A DNA stretch of 64,000 nt, from assembly GCF_021228795.1 (NCBI RefSeq), contig NZ_CP089309.1, positions 2,790,001 to 2,854,000 of the forward strand, given 5' to 3'. Both the position numbers and the translations under genes were made by a program. How positions within the stretch are numbered: the first letter of the stretch is position 1; the number at the start of each line of letters is the position of its first letter. Positions 13,073 to 22,864 of this stretch are shown piece after piece. Source of the DNA: Thiocapsa bogorovii (GTDB lineage Bacteria; Pseudomonadota; Gammaproteobacteria; Chromatiales; Chromatiaceae). The notes beneath the pieces were generated by a model, which saw nothing but the letters and a program-made list of their open reading frames with translations, was not told the DNA's origin and ran no database searches.

Positions 13073-14002
13073 TCACTTGATGTGGGCCAGGATTCCGTCG
13101 AGCTCCTCAAGGCTGTTGTAGGCGATCACTAGTTTTCCCGCGCCGCGATTGCCTTGCTGGATTCGGACCCGTGCGCCCAGCTTGTCGGTCAAGTCGGTCT
13201 GAAGCCTTCGGATATTGGGGTCGAGATCGGATTTGTGCTCCGATGTCGCGAGCGCCTCGCCGGATTGCTGCATCCGGCGCACCAAGCGCTCCGTCTCGCG
13301 CACCGAGAGACCGCCGCGCACGACCTGAGCAGCGGTCGCGCTTTGATCATGACCCCGCAGACCGAGAAGGGCTCGGGCATGGCCCATCTCCAGCAGACCC
13401 TTTTCCAAGAAGTCCCGGACGTCCGAGTTGAGATCCAGCAGACGCAGCAGGTTGGTCACCATCGAGCGCGACTTGCCCAGCGCATCGGCGATCTGTTGGT
13501 GGGTCAGACTGAATTCCTTGAGCAAACGCTCCAGCGCTCCGGCCTCTTCCAGCGGATTGAGATCGGCACGCTGGATATTCTCGATGAGTCCGATCGCGAG
13601 CGCCGCCTGCTCGTCGACCTCGCGAACCACGACCGGGATTTCGGCAAGACCGGCCTGCTGACAGGCCCGCCAGCGCCGCTCCCCGGCAATGATCTCGTAG
13701 GTCTCCCCGGCAAGCGGGCGGACCACGATCGGCTGGATGACGCCTTGGGCGAGGATTGAATCGGAGAGCTCGCGCAAGGCATCCGGGTCGAAGTCGTGAC
13801 GGGGCTGGTAGCGTCCGGGCCGGATGCACTCCACGGGAAGGCGCGTGATCTTCTCGCCCGTCTTGTCGCTGACCATGGGGACAGAAGATTCGTCCTCCGG
13901 GCTCGATACCGCGACCACCGGCGCGCGGGCGGCACCGAGCAAGGCATCGAGACCTCGACCCAAACCTTTTTTCTTCGGCGGTAATTTTTGCTCGCTATCC
14001 AT
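13073..14002 (-). CDS. parB: Chromosome partitioning protein ParB (CTPase, parS-binding)
   Basis: Binds parS and spreads on DNA to form the partition complex. A basic N-terminus with KKKGLGRGLDALLG (the ParA-stimulating region), then the ParB/Srx domain with the GERRWRACQQAG motif that binds CTP, the helix-turn-helix region around SLTHQQIADALGKSRSMVTNLLRL, and a C-terminal dimerisation domain. The ATG at 14002 has GAGG upstream; a TTG 15 bp earlier is less likely. 309 residues. It follows parA by 11 bp. Two matching parS sites lie in recF about 15 kb away. Confidence 0.97.
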   Translation of the reverse strand: MDSEQKLPPKKKGLGRGLDALLGAARAPVVAVSSPEDESSVPMVSDKTGEKITRLPVECIRPGRYQPRHDFDPDALRELSDSILAQGVIQPIVVRPLAGETYEIIAGERRWRACQQAGLAEIPVVVREVDEQAALAIGLIENIQRADLNPLEEAGALERLLKEFSLTHQQIADALGKSRSMVTNLLRLLDLNSDVRDFLEKGLLEMGHARALLGLRGHDQSATAAQVVRGGLSVRETERLVRRMQQSGEALATSEHKSDLDPNIRRLQTDLTDKLGARVRIQQGNRGAGKLVIAYNSLEELDGILAHIK

Positions 14003-14013
14003 ACTCAACTGCC

Positions 14014-14802
14014 TCAAGCCGCAGACTTGCGCGTCTCGCGACGACGCAGCAGCTCGCTGGCGAGCGCAAGATAGGCCACGGCGCCCTTGGACGCCGGATC
14101 ATAGAGCAAGGCAGGCAGACCGTGACTCGGCGCCTCGGCTAGGCGCACGTTGCGCGGGATGATGGTGCGATAGACCTGATCCTTGAAATGGGTGACGAGC
14201 TGGGTCGAGACCTGATTGGCGAGGTTGTTGCGCGGGTCGTGCATGGTCCGCAAGATCCCCTCCACGCGGAGCCCCGGATTCCGGTTGGCGCGAATCTGCT
14301 CGATCGTGTTCATCAAGGCGGAGAGGCCCTCCAACGCGTAATACTCGCACTGAATCGGAATCAGGACACCCCCGGCCGCGACCAAAGCGTTGACCGTGAG
14401 CATGTTGAGCGACGGGGGACAGTCGACGATGACCAGCTCGTAGTCCTGGAGCGCATCGGCCAGCACCCGCGCGAAACGCCGCTCGCGATCCGGCGAGTCG
14501 ATCAACCCGATCTCTGCCGCAGTCAGATCGCCGTTGGCCGGCAGCAGATCGAAGCCCGGCGAGGGGTCATCGACGCGGCATAGACAGTCGGTCAAGGCGA
14601 TGTCGCCGAGCAACAGATCGCAGGTCGAGTTGAGAAGGGTGTGCTTGTCGACGCCGCAGCCCATGGTTGCATTGCCCTGCGGATCGAGGTCGACCAACAA
14701 GACGCGCCGCTTGAGCGAGGCCAGCGACGCGGCCAGATTCACCGCGGTCGTGGTCTTGCCGACGCCGCCCTTCTGGTTGGCAATGGCGATGATGTTGGCC
14801 AT
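14014..14802 (-). CDS. parA: Chromosome partitioning ATPase ParA (Soj)
   Basis: A deviant Walker-A ATPase that moves ParB-parS complexes over the nucleoid. The motif QKGGVGKTT is at residues 10-18, with the signature lysine in [11 protein letters not shown] is the A' motif and VIVDCPPSL the Walker B region. 262 residues from the ATG at 14802, 7 bp after the rsmG stop. A single-domain ParA without an N-terminal DNA-binding extension, as usual for chromosomal copies near oriC. Confidence 0.97.
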   Translation of the reverse strand: MANIIAIANQKGGVGKTTTAVNLAASLASLKRRVLLVDLDPQGNATMGCGVDKHTLLNSTCDLLLGDIALTDCLCRVDDPSPGFDLLPANGDLTAAEIGLIDSPDRERRFARVLADALQDYELVIVDCPPSLNMLTVNALVAAGGVLIPIQCEYYALEGLSALMNTIEQIRANRNPGLRVEGILRTMHDPRNNLANQVSTQLVTHFKDQVYRTIIPRNVRLAEAPSHGLPALLYDPASKGAVAYLALASELLRRRETRKSAA

Positions 14803-14809
14803 AGGCGAC

Positions 14810-15475
14810 TCAGTCACTCCGGAGCTCGATCAGGTGGCGCTCGACGTCGAGGAAGGGGATGCGCAGCGGGTGGACGAATAAGCACCCGTCCGACAGGTCT
14901 TGCAAGCGCGCGACGTCGTCGAGGTCGCGCCCCTTCATGAGAAGCAATCGGCCCGGACGCGCCAGCAGATCCCGGTGAGCGGCACCGAGAAGATCGGCGG
15001 CCGCGACGGCACGACTCACTATGGTACTGAAGTTTCGGCCCGGCCGGTATGTCTCGATCCGAGCATGGACCGCCTCGACGTTGTGGAGCCGCAGCTCGAG
15101 GACGGCTTGGCGGACGAATCTGAGCTTCTTCTGATTGCTGTCGAGCAGCCAGAAGCGCCGCTGCGGCTCGACGATCGCCAAGGGTAAGCCGGGCAAACCG
15201 GCGCCCGTGCCGAGGTCCAAGATGCTGTCGCCGAACAGAAAGGGCGTGACCGCGAGGCTGTCGAGCAGATGTTTGGCGACCATCTCGAACGGATCACGCA
15301 CGGCGGTCAGGTTGTAGGCCCGGTTCCAGCGCCCCAAAAGCGCAATCAGACGCAGCAGGCGGTCGTGCGCAGCGCCGTCCAGTGCGACACCCAGCCGGGC
15401 TGCACCTGTGGACAGCCGCTCGGACAGGTCCGATGCGGATGCACCTTCGCGTGCCGCAAGCGGTGCCGTCGACAT
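14810..15475 (-). CDS. rsmG: 16S rRNA (guanine527-N7)-methyltransferase
   Basis: Methylates G527 of 16S rRNA using S-adenosylmethionine. The SAM-binding motif [17 protein letters not shown] is in the middle of the 221-residue chain, preceded by [12 protein letters not shown] and followed by SNQKKLRFV. Its ATG overlaps the mnmG stop by one base (TGATG), implying translational coupling, as commonly seen for gidA-gidB pairs. Confidence 0.96.
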   Translation of the reverse strand: MSTAPLAAREGASASDLSERLSTGAARLGVALDGAAHDRLLRLIALLGRWNRAYNLTAVRDPFEMVAKHLLDSLAVTPFLFGDSILDLGTGAGLPGLPLAIVEPQRRFWLLDSNQKKLRFVRQAVLELRLHNVEAVHARIETYRPGRNFSTIVSRAVAAADLLGAAHRDLLARPGRLLLMKGRDLDDVARLQDLSDGCLFVHPLRIPFLDVERHLIELRSD

Positions 15476-17349
15476 CAGGCGCAGCGCCGCTTGAGGTGAA
15501 TCAGCAGGAGCGACACCGCCGCCGGGGTCACGCCGGGGATGCGTGCAGCCTGCCCGACGGTATGGGGCCGGACCCGGTTGAGTTTCTCGCGCACCTCGGT
15601 CGAAAGGCCCCGGACCTGATCGAAGTCGAAATCCTCCGGCAGCGCTCGCGCGTCTTGATCACGATGACGCTCGATCTCGTCGCGTTGGCGTTCGATGTAA
15701 CCCTGATAGCGTGCCTGGATCTCCAGCTGCTCGGTGACCTCGGCCGCCAGAGGCTCGGGCGGATCCCCGGCAAGTGCAGCGACCCCGGCATAGCCGACGT
15801 TCGGGCGGGCGAGCAGGTCGGAGGCGCGGACCTCGCGCCGCAGCGGCTCGCCGAGGATGCGTTCGGTGAGCGCCTGATCGACCCGCTCGGGACGCACGAA
15901 GGTCTCGCGCAGCCGCTGGCGCTCTCGCTCGATCGCCTCGCGCTTGGCCTCGAAACGACGCCATTGCTCGTTGCCGACCAGGCCGAGCCGTCGGCCCGAC
16001 TCGGTCAGGCGCAGGTCGGCATTGTCTTCGCGGAGCATCAATCGATACTCCGCGCGGCTGGTGAACATCCGGTAGGGCTCGGCCGTCCCGCGCGTGATGA
16101 GATCGTCGACCATGACGCCGAGATAGGCCTCGTCGCGCCGCGGCAGCCAGGGATCGCGCCCCTGCACCTGGAGCGCCGCGTTGACCCCGGCCAGCAGGCC
16201 CTGGGCCGCAGCCTCCTCGTAGCCGGTCGTCCCGTTGATCTGACCGGCGAAGTAGAGCCCCTGGAGATGGCGGGTCTCCAACGAGGGCTTCAGATCGCGC
16301 GGATCGAAGAAGTCGTACTCGATCGCATAGCCCGGGCGGGTAATATGGGCCTTCTCGAATCCGACGATCGAGCGCACCAGGGCCTGTTGGATATCGAAAG
16401 GCAGGCTGGTCGAGATGCCGTTGGGATAGACCTCATGGGTCTCGAGCCCCTCGGGTTCAACGAAGATCTGATGCGACGTCTTTTCCGCGAAACGCACCAC
16501 CTTGTCCTCGATCGACGGACAATAGCGCGGACCGACACCGGCGATGACACCGGTGTAGAGCGGCGAGCGCGAGAGGCCCGAATGGATGATGTCGTGGGTG
16601 CGCGCGTTGGTGTGGGTGATATAACAGCTCACTTGGCGCGGATGGTCGCTCGCGTTCCCCATGTAGGAAAATACCGGCACGGGCTCGTCGCCGGGTTGCT
16701 CGGCCAGGCGTGCGAAATCGATGCTCCGGCCGTCGATGCGCGGCGGCGTTCCCGTCTTGAGCCGCTCGACGCGAAACGGCAGCTCGCGCAGGCGCCGCGA
16801 GAGGGCATTCGACGGTGGATCGCCGGCCCGTCCGCCCTCATAGTTCGAGAGTCCGATATGGATGCGTCCGCCCAGGAAGGTTCCGACCGTGAGCACGACT
16901 GTATGCGCCCGAAAGCGCAACCCCATCTGAGTCTCGACGCCGGCCACCCGGTCCTGCTCGATCAAGAGGTCTTCGACCGACTGTTGGAAGAGCGTAAGGT
17001 CGGGCTGGTTCTCGACCGCCGAGCGTACCGCCGCCTTGTAGAGGATCCGGTCGGCCTGAGCACGGGTCGCGCGCACCGCCGGACCTTTGCTGGCGTTGAG
17101 GATTCGGAACTGGATACCGCCGCGATCCGCCGCACGGGCCATCAACCCGCCCAGGGCATCGATCTCCTTGACCAAATGGCCCTTGCCGATTCCGCCGATA
17201 GCCGGGTTACAGCTCATCTGGCCGACCGTTTCGATATTCTGGGTCAGGAGGAGGGTGCGCTGGCCACATCGGGCAGCCGCAAGTGCCGCTTCGGTGCCCG
17301 CATGACCACCACCCACCACCACCACGTCGTAAGGATCGCCGACCATCAT
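15475..17349 (-). CDS. mnmG: tRNA uridine 5-carboxymethylaminomethyl modification enzyme MnmG (GidA)
   Basis: With MnmE, modifies the wobble uridine U34 of several tRNAs. The FAD-binding GGGHAGTE begins at residue 13; other family blocks are [20 protein letters not shown] (quoted to 20) and the Cys-rich YCPSIEDK region. 624 residues is full length. Two tandem ATGs (17349 and 17346) are possible starts and neither has a strong ribosome site. It is divergent from moxR across 62 bp. Confidence 0.98.
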   Translation of the reverse strand: MMVGDPYDVVVVGGGHAGTEAALAAARCGQRTLLLTQNIETVGQMSCNPAIGGIGKGHLVKEIDALGGLMARAADRGGIQFRILNASKGPAVRATRAQADRILYKAAVRSAVENQPDLTLFQQSVEDLLIEQDRVAGVETQMGLRFRAHTVVLTVGTFLGGRIHIGLSNYEGGRAGDPPSNALSRRLRELPFRVERLKTGTPPRIDGRSIDFARLAEQPGDEPVPVFSYMGNASDHPRQVSCYITHTNARTHDIIHSGLSRSPLYTGVIAGVGPRYCPSIEDKVVRFAEKTSHQIFVEPEGLETHEVYPNGISTSLPFDIQQALVRSIVGFEKAHITRPGYAIEYDFFDPRDLKPSLETRHLQGLYFAGQINGTTGYEEAAAQGLLAGVNAALQVQGRDPWLPRRDEAYLGVMVDDLITRGTAEPYRMFTSRAEYRLMLREDNADLRLTESGRRLGLVGNEQWRRFEAKREAIERERQRLRETFVRPERVDQALTERILGEPLRREVRASDLLARPNVGYAGVAALAGDPPEPLAAEVTEQLEIQARYQGYIERQRDEIERHRDQDARALPEDFDFDQVRGLSTEVREKLNRVRPHTVGQAARIPGVTPAAVSLLLIHLKRRCA

Positions 17350-17411
17350 GAAGGGAAACCCAAGTCTATGAGACCACGCAGTTTACCCCAGATGCCCGCA
17401 AGGACACCCCT

Positions 17412-18365
17412 ATGTCGACGCATCTGAAGCGGCGCATCCCGAGCGACTCGGCTATTCTCGGGGAGCGCGTGCTCGAGGCCGCGCGGGCCGTCATTCTCGG
17501 TAAAGACCGCGAGCTGCGGCTTGCCTTGGCCTGCCTGATGGCGCGCGGTCATCTCTTGATCGAGGATGTGCCGGGTGTGGGCAAGACCACCTTGGCGCAT
17601 CTGCTCGCACGCCTGCTCGGTCTGGAGTACGCCCGCATCCAGTTCACGAGCGACCTGCTGCCGGCGGACGTGATCGGGGTGTCGGTCTACGACCGGGCGG
17701 CCGAGTCTTTTCGCTTTCATCCCGGGCCCGTCTTCTCCCAGCTTGTACTCGCCGACGAGATCAATCGCGCCACGCCCAAGGCGCAAAGCGCGCTTCTGGA
17801 GGCGATGGAGGAGCGCCAGGTGACGGTCGAGGGTGAAACCAGACCTTTGCCCGAGCCCTTCTTCGTGATCGCGACCCAAAACCCGCTGTTTCAGGTCGGC
17901 ACCTTTCCGTTGCCCGAGTCCCAGTTGGATCGGTTCCTGATGCGGATCCGGCTCGGCTATCCGGCGGCCGAGCAGGAGAAGGCGCTGCTGGCGGGCGAGG
18001 ACCGCCGCACCATGGTCGCACGCCAACAGCCGGCCCTGACAGGCGAGCAGTTGATCGCGTTGCAGCAGCGGGTGGTCGAGGTCCACGCGGCGCCCGCCAT
18101 CATCGAATACGTCCATGCAATTCTTGCGCTTACGCGCAGCAGCGAACGGTTTCTGCACGGACTCTCGCCGCGCGCCGGGCTCGGCATGCTGCGCGCGGCG
18201 AAGGCGTGGGCGCTCCTTGCGGACCGCGACTACGTGATCCCGGAAGATATCCAGGCGATCCTGCCCTCCTGCGTCGTGCATCGACTCGTCGCGTCCGAGT
18301 ACGGGGGGCGGCTCGACGAGGAGACGGTGGCAAGCGCGATCCTGGATCACGTCGCGCTCGCCTAA
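17412..18365 (+). CDS. MoxR-family AAA+ ATPase
   Basis: 317 residues with Walker A VPGVGKT at 53-59, Walker B LADEIN at 112-117 and the RFLMRI sensor region. MoxR proteins act as chaperone-like ATPases that assemble or activate partner proteins; the partner is often encoded next door with a DUF58 protein and, as here, a transglutaminase-like membrane protein. Plus-strand block between mnmG and mnmE. Its TAA stop lies inside the left end of an 87-bp element. Confidence 0.92.
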   Translation: MSTHLKRRIPSDSAILGERVLEAARAVILGKDRELRLALACLMARGHLLIEDVPGVGKTTLAHLLARLLGLEYARIQFTSDLLPADVIGVSVYDRAAESFRFHPGPVFSQLVLADEINRATPKAQSALLEAMEERQVTVEGETRPLPEPFFVIATQNPLFQVGTFPLPESQLDRFLMRIRLGYPAAEQEKALLAGEDRRTMVARQQPALTGEQLIALQQRVVEVHAAPAIIEYVHAILALTRSSERFLHGLSPRAGLGMLRAAKAWALLADRDYVIPEDIQAILPSCVVHRLVASEYGGRLDEETVASAILDHVALA

Positions 18366-18448
18366 GCGGCGTCCGGCGGGAACCCGAACATCGCGAGCAG
18401 GCGCGACCGCTGGATCGACCCGATTCCGTCGGCGTTGATACCGCTTAA
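18362..18448 (+). repeat. 87-bp inverted-end intercistronic element, copy 2 (moxR-DUF58)
   Basis: Left end CTAAGCGGCGTC (18362-18373), right end GATACCGCTTAA (18437-18448); 9 of 12 positions pair as an inverted repeat. Same 87-bp length as the other copies. The left end contains the moxR stop codon TAA, and the right end lies 27 bp before the ATG of the DUF58 gene. The most diverged pair of ends together with the gspK-gspL copy. Confidence 0.5.
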
Positions 18449-18475
18449 GCGAGGATTTATTGGGTGAGGGGACGC

Positions 18476-19471
18476 ATGTTCGACGCGATGCGGTTGAAGC
18501 GGTGGCAACTGAGTCATTTGTTTCGCCGAGTGGTGCGTGGGGGCGACGGGGTTGCGCGGGTCGGACGCCGTCAGATCTATATCCTGCCGACGGGGAACGG
18601 GCTGCGTTTCGCCGGAGTGCTCTTCGTCATGCTGCTCGGTTCGCTCAATTACCAGAACAACCTGGGGCTGCTCTTTACCTTCTTTCTCGCCTCCGTCGCC
18701 CTCGTGGCCATGCACCACACCTGGTTCAACCTGCTCGGGCTTTCGGTTCAGGCCCGCGGCGGCCCGCCCGTCTTCGTCGGGGACGATGCCACCTTCGAGG
18801 TTGTCGTCGGAACCAACGGGACGCGGGCACGCTTCGACATCGGGATTCCGACGGGCGAGACGCGTCATCAGTCGATCGCGATCCTCGGTGGGGACTGCGG
18901 CACGATCCGCATCGCTCGACCGGCACTCCGACGCGGCCTGTCGACGCTCGACGAGGTGACGGTCGAAACGCGCTACCCGCTGCACCTCTTTCGGGCCTGG
19001 TGTTATGTCCAGACCGATGCGACGACCTTGGTCTATCCGAAACCGGCGCAAGTAGCGCCCGAGCCCGGATCCGCTGCCGGCGACACCGAGCCGCGTCGCC
19101 GGCAAGGTCCCGAGGGGATGGAGGATTATCTCGGTCCGCGGCCTTATCGAGACAGCGATTCACCCAGGCAGATCGACTGGAAGGCGTACGCGCGCGAGCG
19201 CGGGCTCGTCGTGAAGCAATTCGGAGGGGACCAAGGCCAAGAGGTCTGGATCGATTGGGCCGCATTGACCGCGGCGGACCCGGAAACCAGGATCAGCGTG
19301 CTCGCCCGCCAGGTCCTCGATGCCGGCGAAGCCCAAGTCCGGTTCGGGCTGCGACTGCCCGGTCTCGAAGAGACCCCGGGACGAGGTGCCGGTCATCTTC
19401 AACGTTGCCTGACACATCTGGCGCTCTACGATCATGTCCAAACGAACGATCCCCTCCAACGAGCGGCCTGA
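18476..19471 (+). CDS. DUF58 domain membrane protein
   Basis: 331 residues. Two membrane segments (about residues 45-85) follow a basic N-terminus, then a beta-rich region and a C-terminal DUF58/vWA-like domain with the conserved DYLGPRPYRDSDSPRQIDWK segment. DUF58 proteins accompany MoxR ATPases and transglutaminase-like proteins; their biochemical role is not settled. The ATG at 18476 is preferred to a GTG at 18464 because GAGGGG lies directly before it. Its 3' end overlaps the next gene by 38 bp. Confidence 0.88.
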   Translation: MFDAMRLKRWQLSHLFRRVVRGGDGVARVGRRQIYILPTGNGLRFAGVLFVMLLGSLNYQNNLGLLFTFFLASVALVAMHHTWFNLLGLSVQARGGPPVFVGDDATFEVVVGTNGTRARFDIGIPTGETRHQSIAILGGDCGTIRIARPALRRGLSTLDEVTVETRYPLHLFRAWCYVQTDATTLVYPKPAQVAPEPGSAAGDTEPRRRQGPEGMEDYLGPRPYRDSDSPRQIDWKAYARERGLVVKQFGGDQGQEVWIDWAALTAADPETRISVLARQVLDAGEAQVRFGLRLPGLEETPGRGAGHLQRCLTHLALYDHVQTNDPLQRAA

Positions 19472-21452
19472 GCGGGCCCAGATCCTCGGGATCACGCTTG
19501 TCCTGATCGCGGCCTATCTCCCGCTCGCGTGGCATCTTGCGCTTCAAATCAGCGCCTTTGTCGGGCTGCTCTTCGCGATCCGTCTTGCCTCGCTGCGCTG
19601 GCCCGTGGTCGTGCCGGGAACTTGGCCGTTGGCGGCCTTGACCCTGATCGGCGTCGCCAACGCGGCGGTGACCTATCAGGGCTGGTCGGGGCAGAACGCC
19701 GGAACGGCGCTCTTTGCCTCCATGCTGGCGCTCAAGCTCATGGAGCTGCGCCGCAAATCGGATATCCGTCTGGTCGCGACCCTGATCGGGTTTCTCGTCG
19801 TGGTTGAGTTCCTGTTCGACCAGTCGCCTTGGTTGGTGCTCTATCTGGCTGCCGTAGTGCTGGGGGCCATCGCCCTGCTTGTCGATCTGAACGGCGGACT
19901 CGGGGACGCACGTCGGCGCGGTGCATTTGCGGTCGCCGTCAGGCTCTCGCTCCAGGCGCTTCCGTTGACTCTCATTCTGTTTTTGTTGTTTCCGCGTTTG
20001 AGTGCCCCGCTGTGGAATCTGGGCCTGGATCCGAGCAAGGCCTCGACCGGGATCTCGGACAGCCTCGAGCCGGGCGCGATCAGCGAGTTGGTGCTCAACG
20101 GCGAGCTGGCGTTTCGCGTGCGTTTCGACGGCACGCCGCCCGCTTCCGATCAGCTCTACTGGCGCGGTCCCGTCCTCTGGGAGACGAACGGACGGCGGTG
20201 GTCGGCGGGGGAGGGTGTCGCCAAAGGCGCTCCGGCTAGACTCGTGGAGGCGGGACGCTCGATCGACTACGAGGTGACCTTGGAACCGACCGATCAGCGC
20301 TGGCTCTTCGCCCTGGACATGCCGGACAGCGTCCCGGACGGAGCCTTTATCAGTGCCGACCACCAATTGATCGCACGCCAGGTCGTGAGCACGGTCAAGC
20401 GCTATGAGGTGACCTCCGCGCTCGACTACCGGACCGCATTTTCCGATCCAGCGCGCCGTGCCGCCGGACTGCAGGTCCCGGACAACGTGACGCCGAGGAT
20501 GCGCCGCCTGGTCGAGGATTGGCAGCGCCGCTCGAACGACGATTGGGCGCTGGTCCAGTCCGGGCTGCAATTCTTCAACCGCGAATCCTTCCATTACACC
20601 CTAATGCCGCCGCGCCTCGGCGCGAATCCAACCGACGAGTTCCTGTTCGAGACCCAACGTGGATTCTGCGAGCACTACGCCAGTAGCTTTGCCGTCTTGA
20701 TGCGCATGGCCGGCATCCCCTCGCGAATTGTCCTCGGCTATCTCGGGGGCGAACTCAACCGCGTCGGCGGCTATCACATGGTCTGGCAGTCCGACGCCCA
20801 CGCCTGGGTCGAGGTGTTGATCGACGGGCGCGGCTGGGTACGCGTCGATCCCACCGCCGCCGTCGATCCCTCGCGCGTCGACAACAGCGGGGCCTCGCGG
20901 ATGCTCGGGGCCGGCCCGTCGGTGCGCTTCACCCTGGAGCAAGCCGACGCCATCGCGCGTTTCGTGCGCGATATGCGGCTCTTCGCCGATAGCCTGGACG
21001 CCGCCTGGCAGGATTGGGTGCTGGGCTTCTCGGTCGAGGACCAACTGGCGCTGCTCCAACGGCTGCGGCTAGGAGAGCTGCGCGAATACGGGTTGGTCGG
21101 TCTGATGCTTGCCGCACTCGGGCTGACCCTCGGGATCCTGGTGCTCGCCTCGATCCGCGAACGCAAACCTCTCGAGCCGCTTCAAGCCGAATATGGCCGT
21201 TTTTGCAGACGCCTCGAAAAAATCGGCCTCGGCCGTCTCCCCCACGAGGGGCCGATGGACTATGCCGGGCGGGTCGTCGCACAACGTCCGGATCTCGCCC
21301 CGACGGTCGAGCGCTTCATGGATATCTATATCCCCGCGCAGTACGGGCCGGGAGATCCGCGTGATGCGCTCGCACCACTCGCCGACGTACTGGGCACCTT
21401 TCGGCCTCAGTCGACTCGCCAAACGCCCGGACTGTTCCGGCGATCCCGATAG
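19434..21452 (+). CDS. TgpA-type membrane transglutaminase-like protease (DUF3488/DUF4129)
   Basis: 672 residues. About six membrane helices in the first 190 residues (DUF3488), a periplasmic transglutaminase-core domain with the catalytic triad Cys412 (GFCEHYAS), His456 (SDAHAW) and Asp472 (VDPT), then a further helix near 560 and a DUF4129-like tail. In Pseudomonas the homologous TgpA is a periplasmic enzyme essential for growth; the substrate is unknown. It overlaps the DUF58 gene by 38 bp, so the three plus-strand genes form one unit. Confidence 0.92.
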   Translation: MSKRTIPSNERPERAQILGITLVLIAAYLPLAWHLALQISAFVGLLFAIRLASLRWPVVVPGTWPLAALTLIGVANAAVTYQGWSGQNAGTALFASMLALKLMELRRKSDIRLVATLIGFLVVVEFLFDQSPWLVLYLAAVVLGAIALLVDLNGGLGDARRRGAFAVAVRLSLQALPLTLILFLLFPRLSAPLWNLGLDPSKASTGISDSLEPGAISELVLNGELAFRVRFDGTPPASDQLYWRGPVLWETNGRRWSAGEGVAKGAPARLVEAGRSIDYEVTLEPTDQRWLFALDMPDSVPDGAFISADHQLIARQVVSTVKRYEVTSALDYRTAFSDPARRAAGLQVPDNVTPRMRRLVEDWQRRSNDDWALVQSGLQFFNRESFHYTLMPPRLGANPTDEFLFETQRGFCEHYASSFAVLMRMAGIPSRIVLGYLGGELNRVGGYHMVWQSDAHAWVEVLIDGRGWVRVDPTAAVDPSRVDNSGASRMLGAGPSVRFTLEQADAIARFVRDMRLFADSLDAAWQDWVLGFSVEDQLALLQRLRLGELREYGLVGLMLAALGLTLGILVLASIRERKPLEPLQAEYGRFCRRLEKIGLGRLPHEGPMDYAGRVVAQRPDLAPTVERFMDIYIPAQYGPGDPRDALAPLADVLGTFRPQSTRQTPGLFRRSR

Positions 21453-21503
21453 GAACGCGGGGTAACCGACTGGTCGGCGTAGGTCGCCCGAGCAGCGCTT
21501 CGT

Positions 21504-22844
21504 CTACTTTCCAATACAGAATGTGGAGAAGATGCGTCCCAAGAGATCCTCGGAGGTGAAACGCCCGGTGATCTCGCCGAATGCATGCTGAGCTTGCAGA
21601 AGATCATCCGCCACAAGCTCGGCGCCGGCTCCTTGCTCAAGGGCGCGCTGTGCGGATGCGAGATGGTCGAGACCGAGGCGCAGGGCGCCGAGATGGCGAC
21701 GACGCGCAACGAAGGCACCTTCGGTGGAGCCGCCAAGGCCCGCGCGATCCCTCAGATGCGCGCGCAGCAGGTCGAGGCCTGCACCGGTCTTGACGGAAAG
21801 GCTGATCTGCGGACCTGTCTCAAGCTCCGCGATACCGGGCGAGAGACCGCGAAGGTCGATCTTATTGCGCACCCGGGTCACCGGGACCTGTTGCGGTAGG
21901 CTTTCGGGTGCCGGGGTATCCTCCGCTCCGGCGTCGGCATCATGGACCCAGAGAACGAGGTCCGCTTGGTCGAGCTCGGCGCGCGCGCGGCGCACGCCCT
22001 CGCGCTCGATCGGATCCTCGGTCCGGCGCAGACCAGCCGTATCCACGATACGGATCGGGAGCCCGTCGACCTGGATGTCGAGCTTCAAAAGATCGCGCGT
22101 GGTGCCCGGGATCGGTGTGACAATCGCCGCATCCTGACCGGACAACGCATTGAGTAAACTCGATTTACCGGCGTTCGGGGGACCCGCGATCACGACCGCG
22201 AGGCCCTCCCGAATGACCTGACCTTGGCGCGCTGAGCCCATGACCTCGCGGGTCTCGTCGATCATCGCCCGAAGATCCTCGGAAATCCCGAGATCGGTCG
22301 CAAGATCCAACTCCTCGTCGGGAAAATCGAGGGTCGCTTCGATGTAGGTCCGCATCCGGACGAGACGCTCGATGAGGTCATCGACCCGTCGCGAGAAGAC
22401 GCCTTGGAGGCTGCGACCGGCGAGTCGAACCGCGAGTGCGGTGGAGCTCTCGATCAGGTCGGCGACGGCCTCCGCTTGGGCAAGATCGAGCTTACCGTTC
22501 AGGAAGGCGCGCTCCGAGAACTCACCGGGGCGAGCGAGCCGTGCCCCGAGGTGCAAACAGCGTTGCAGGAGCAGGTCCATGACGACCGGACCGCCGTGGC
22601 CCTGAAGCTCGAGGACATCCTCTCCCGTAAAGGAGGCCGGCGCCGAGAAATAGAGGGCGATGCCTTCGTCGATGAAGTTTCCGTGCGCATCGCGGAAGGT
22701 CGCGAAGGTGGCCTGCCTGGGAGAGGGTAACTTCCCGAGCACGGCCTCCGCGATGGACGCGACGCGAGCACCGCTGATCCTCACGATCCCGACCCCGCCC
22801 ATTCCGGACGGGGTCGCCAGTGCGACGATGGTCTCCGTGGCCAT
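21504..22844 (-). CDS. mnmE: tRNA modification GTPase MnmE (TrmE)
   Basis: GTPase partner of MnmG for wobble-uridine modification. The 446-residue protein begins MATETIVALATPSG; the G domain has GPPNAGKSSLLNAL near residue 225, DTAGLR and NKIDL; the chain ends FCIGK, the C-x-GK motif whose cysteine is conserved in the family. The open frame extends upstream to 23750, but that part runs antisense to yidC and is not coding. Starts 20 bp after the yidC stop. Confidence 0.97.
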   Translation of the reverse strand: MATETIVALATPSGMGGVGIVRISGARVASIAEAVLGKLPSPRQATFATFRDAHGNFIDEGIALYFSAPASFTGEDVLELQGHGGPVVMDLLLQRCLHLGARLARPGEFSERAFLNGKLDLAQAEAVADLIESSTALAVRLAGRSLQGVFSRRVDDLIERLVRMRTYIEATLDFPDEELDLATDLGISEDLRAMIDETREVMGSARQGQVIREGLAVVIAGPPNAGKSSLLNALSGQDAAIVTPIPGTTRDLLKLDIQVDGLPIRIVDTAGLRRTEDPIEREGVRRARAELDQADLVLWVHDADAGAEDTPAPESLPQQVPVTRVRNKIDLRGLSPGIAELETGPQISLSVKTGAGLDLLRAHLRDRAGLGGSTEGAFVARRRHLGALRLGLDHLASAQRALEQGAGAELVADDLLQAQHAFGEITGRFTSEDLLGRIFSTFCIGK

Positions 22845-22864
22845 GACGGCCTCGGCGCCTCGGC

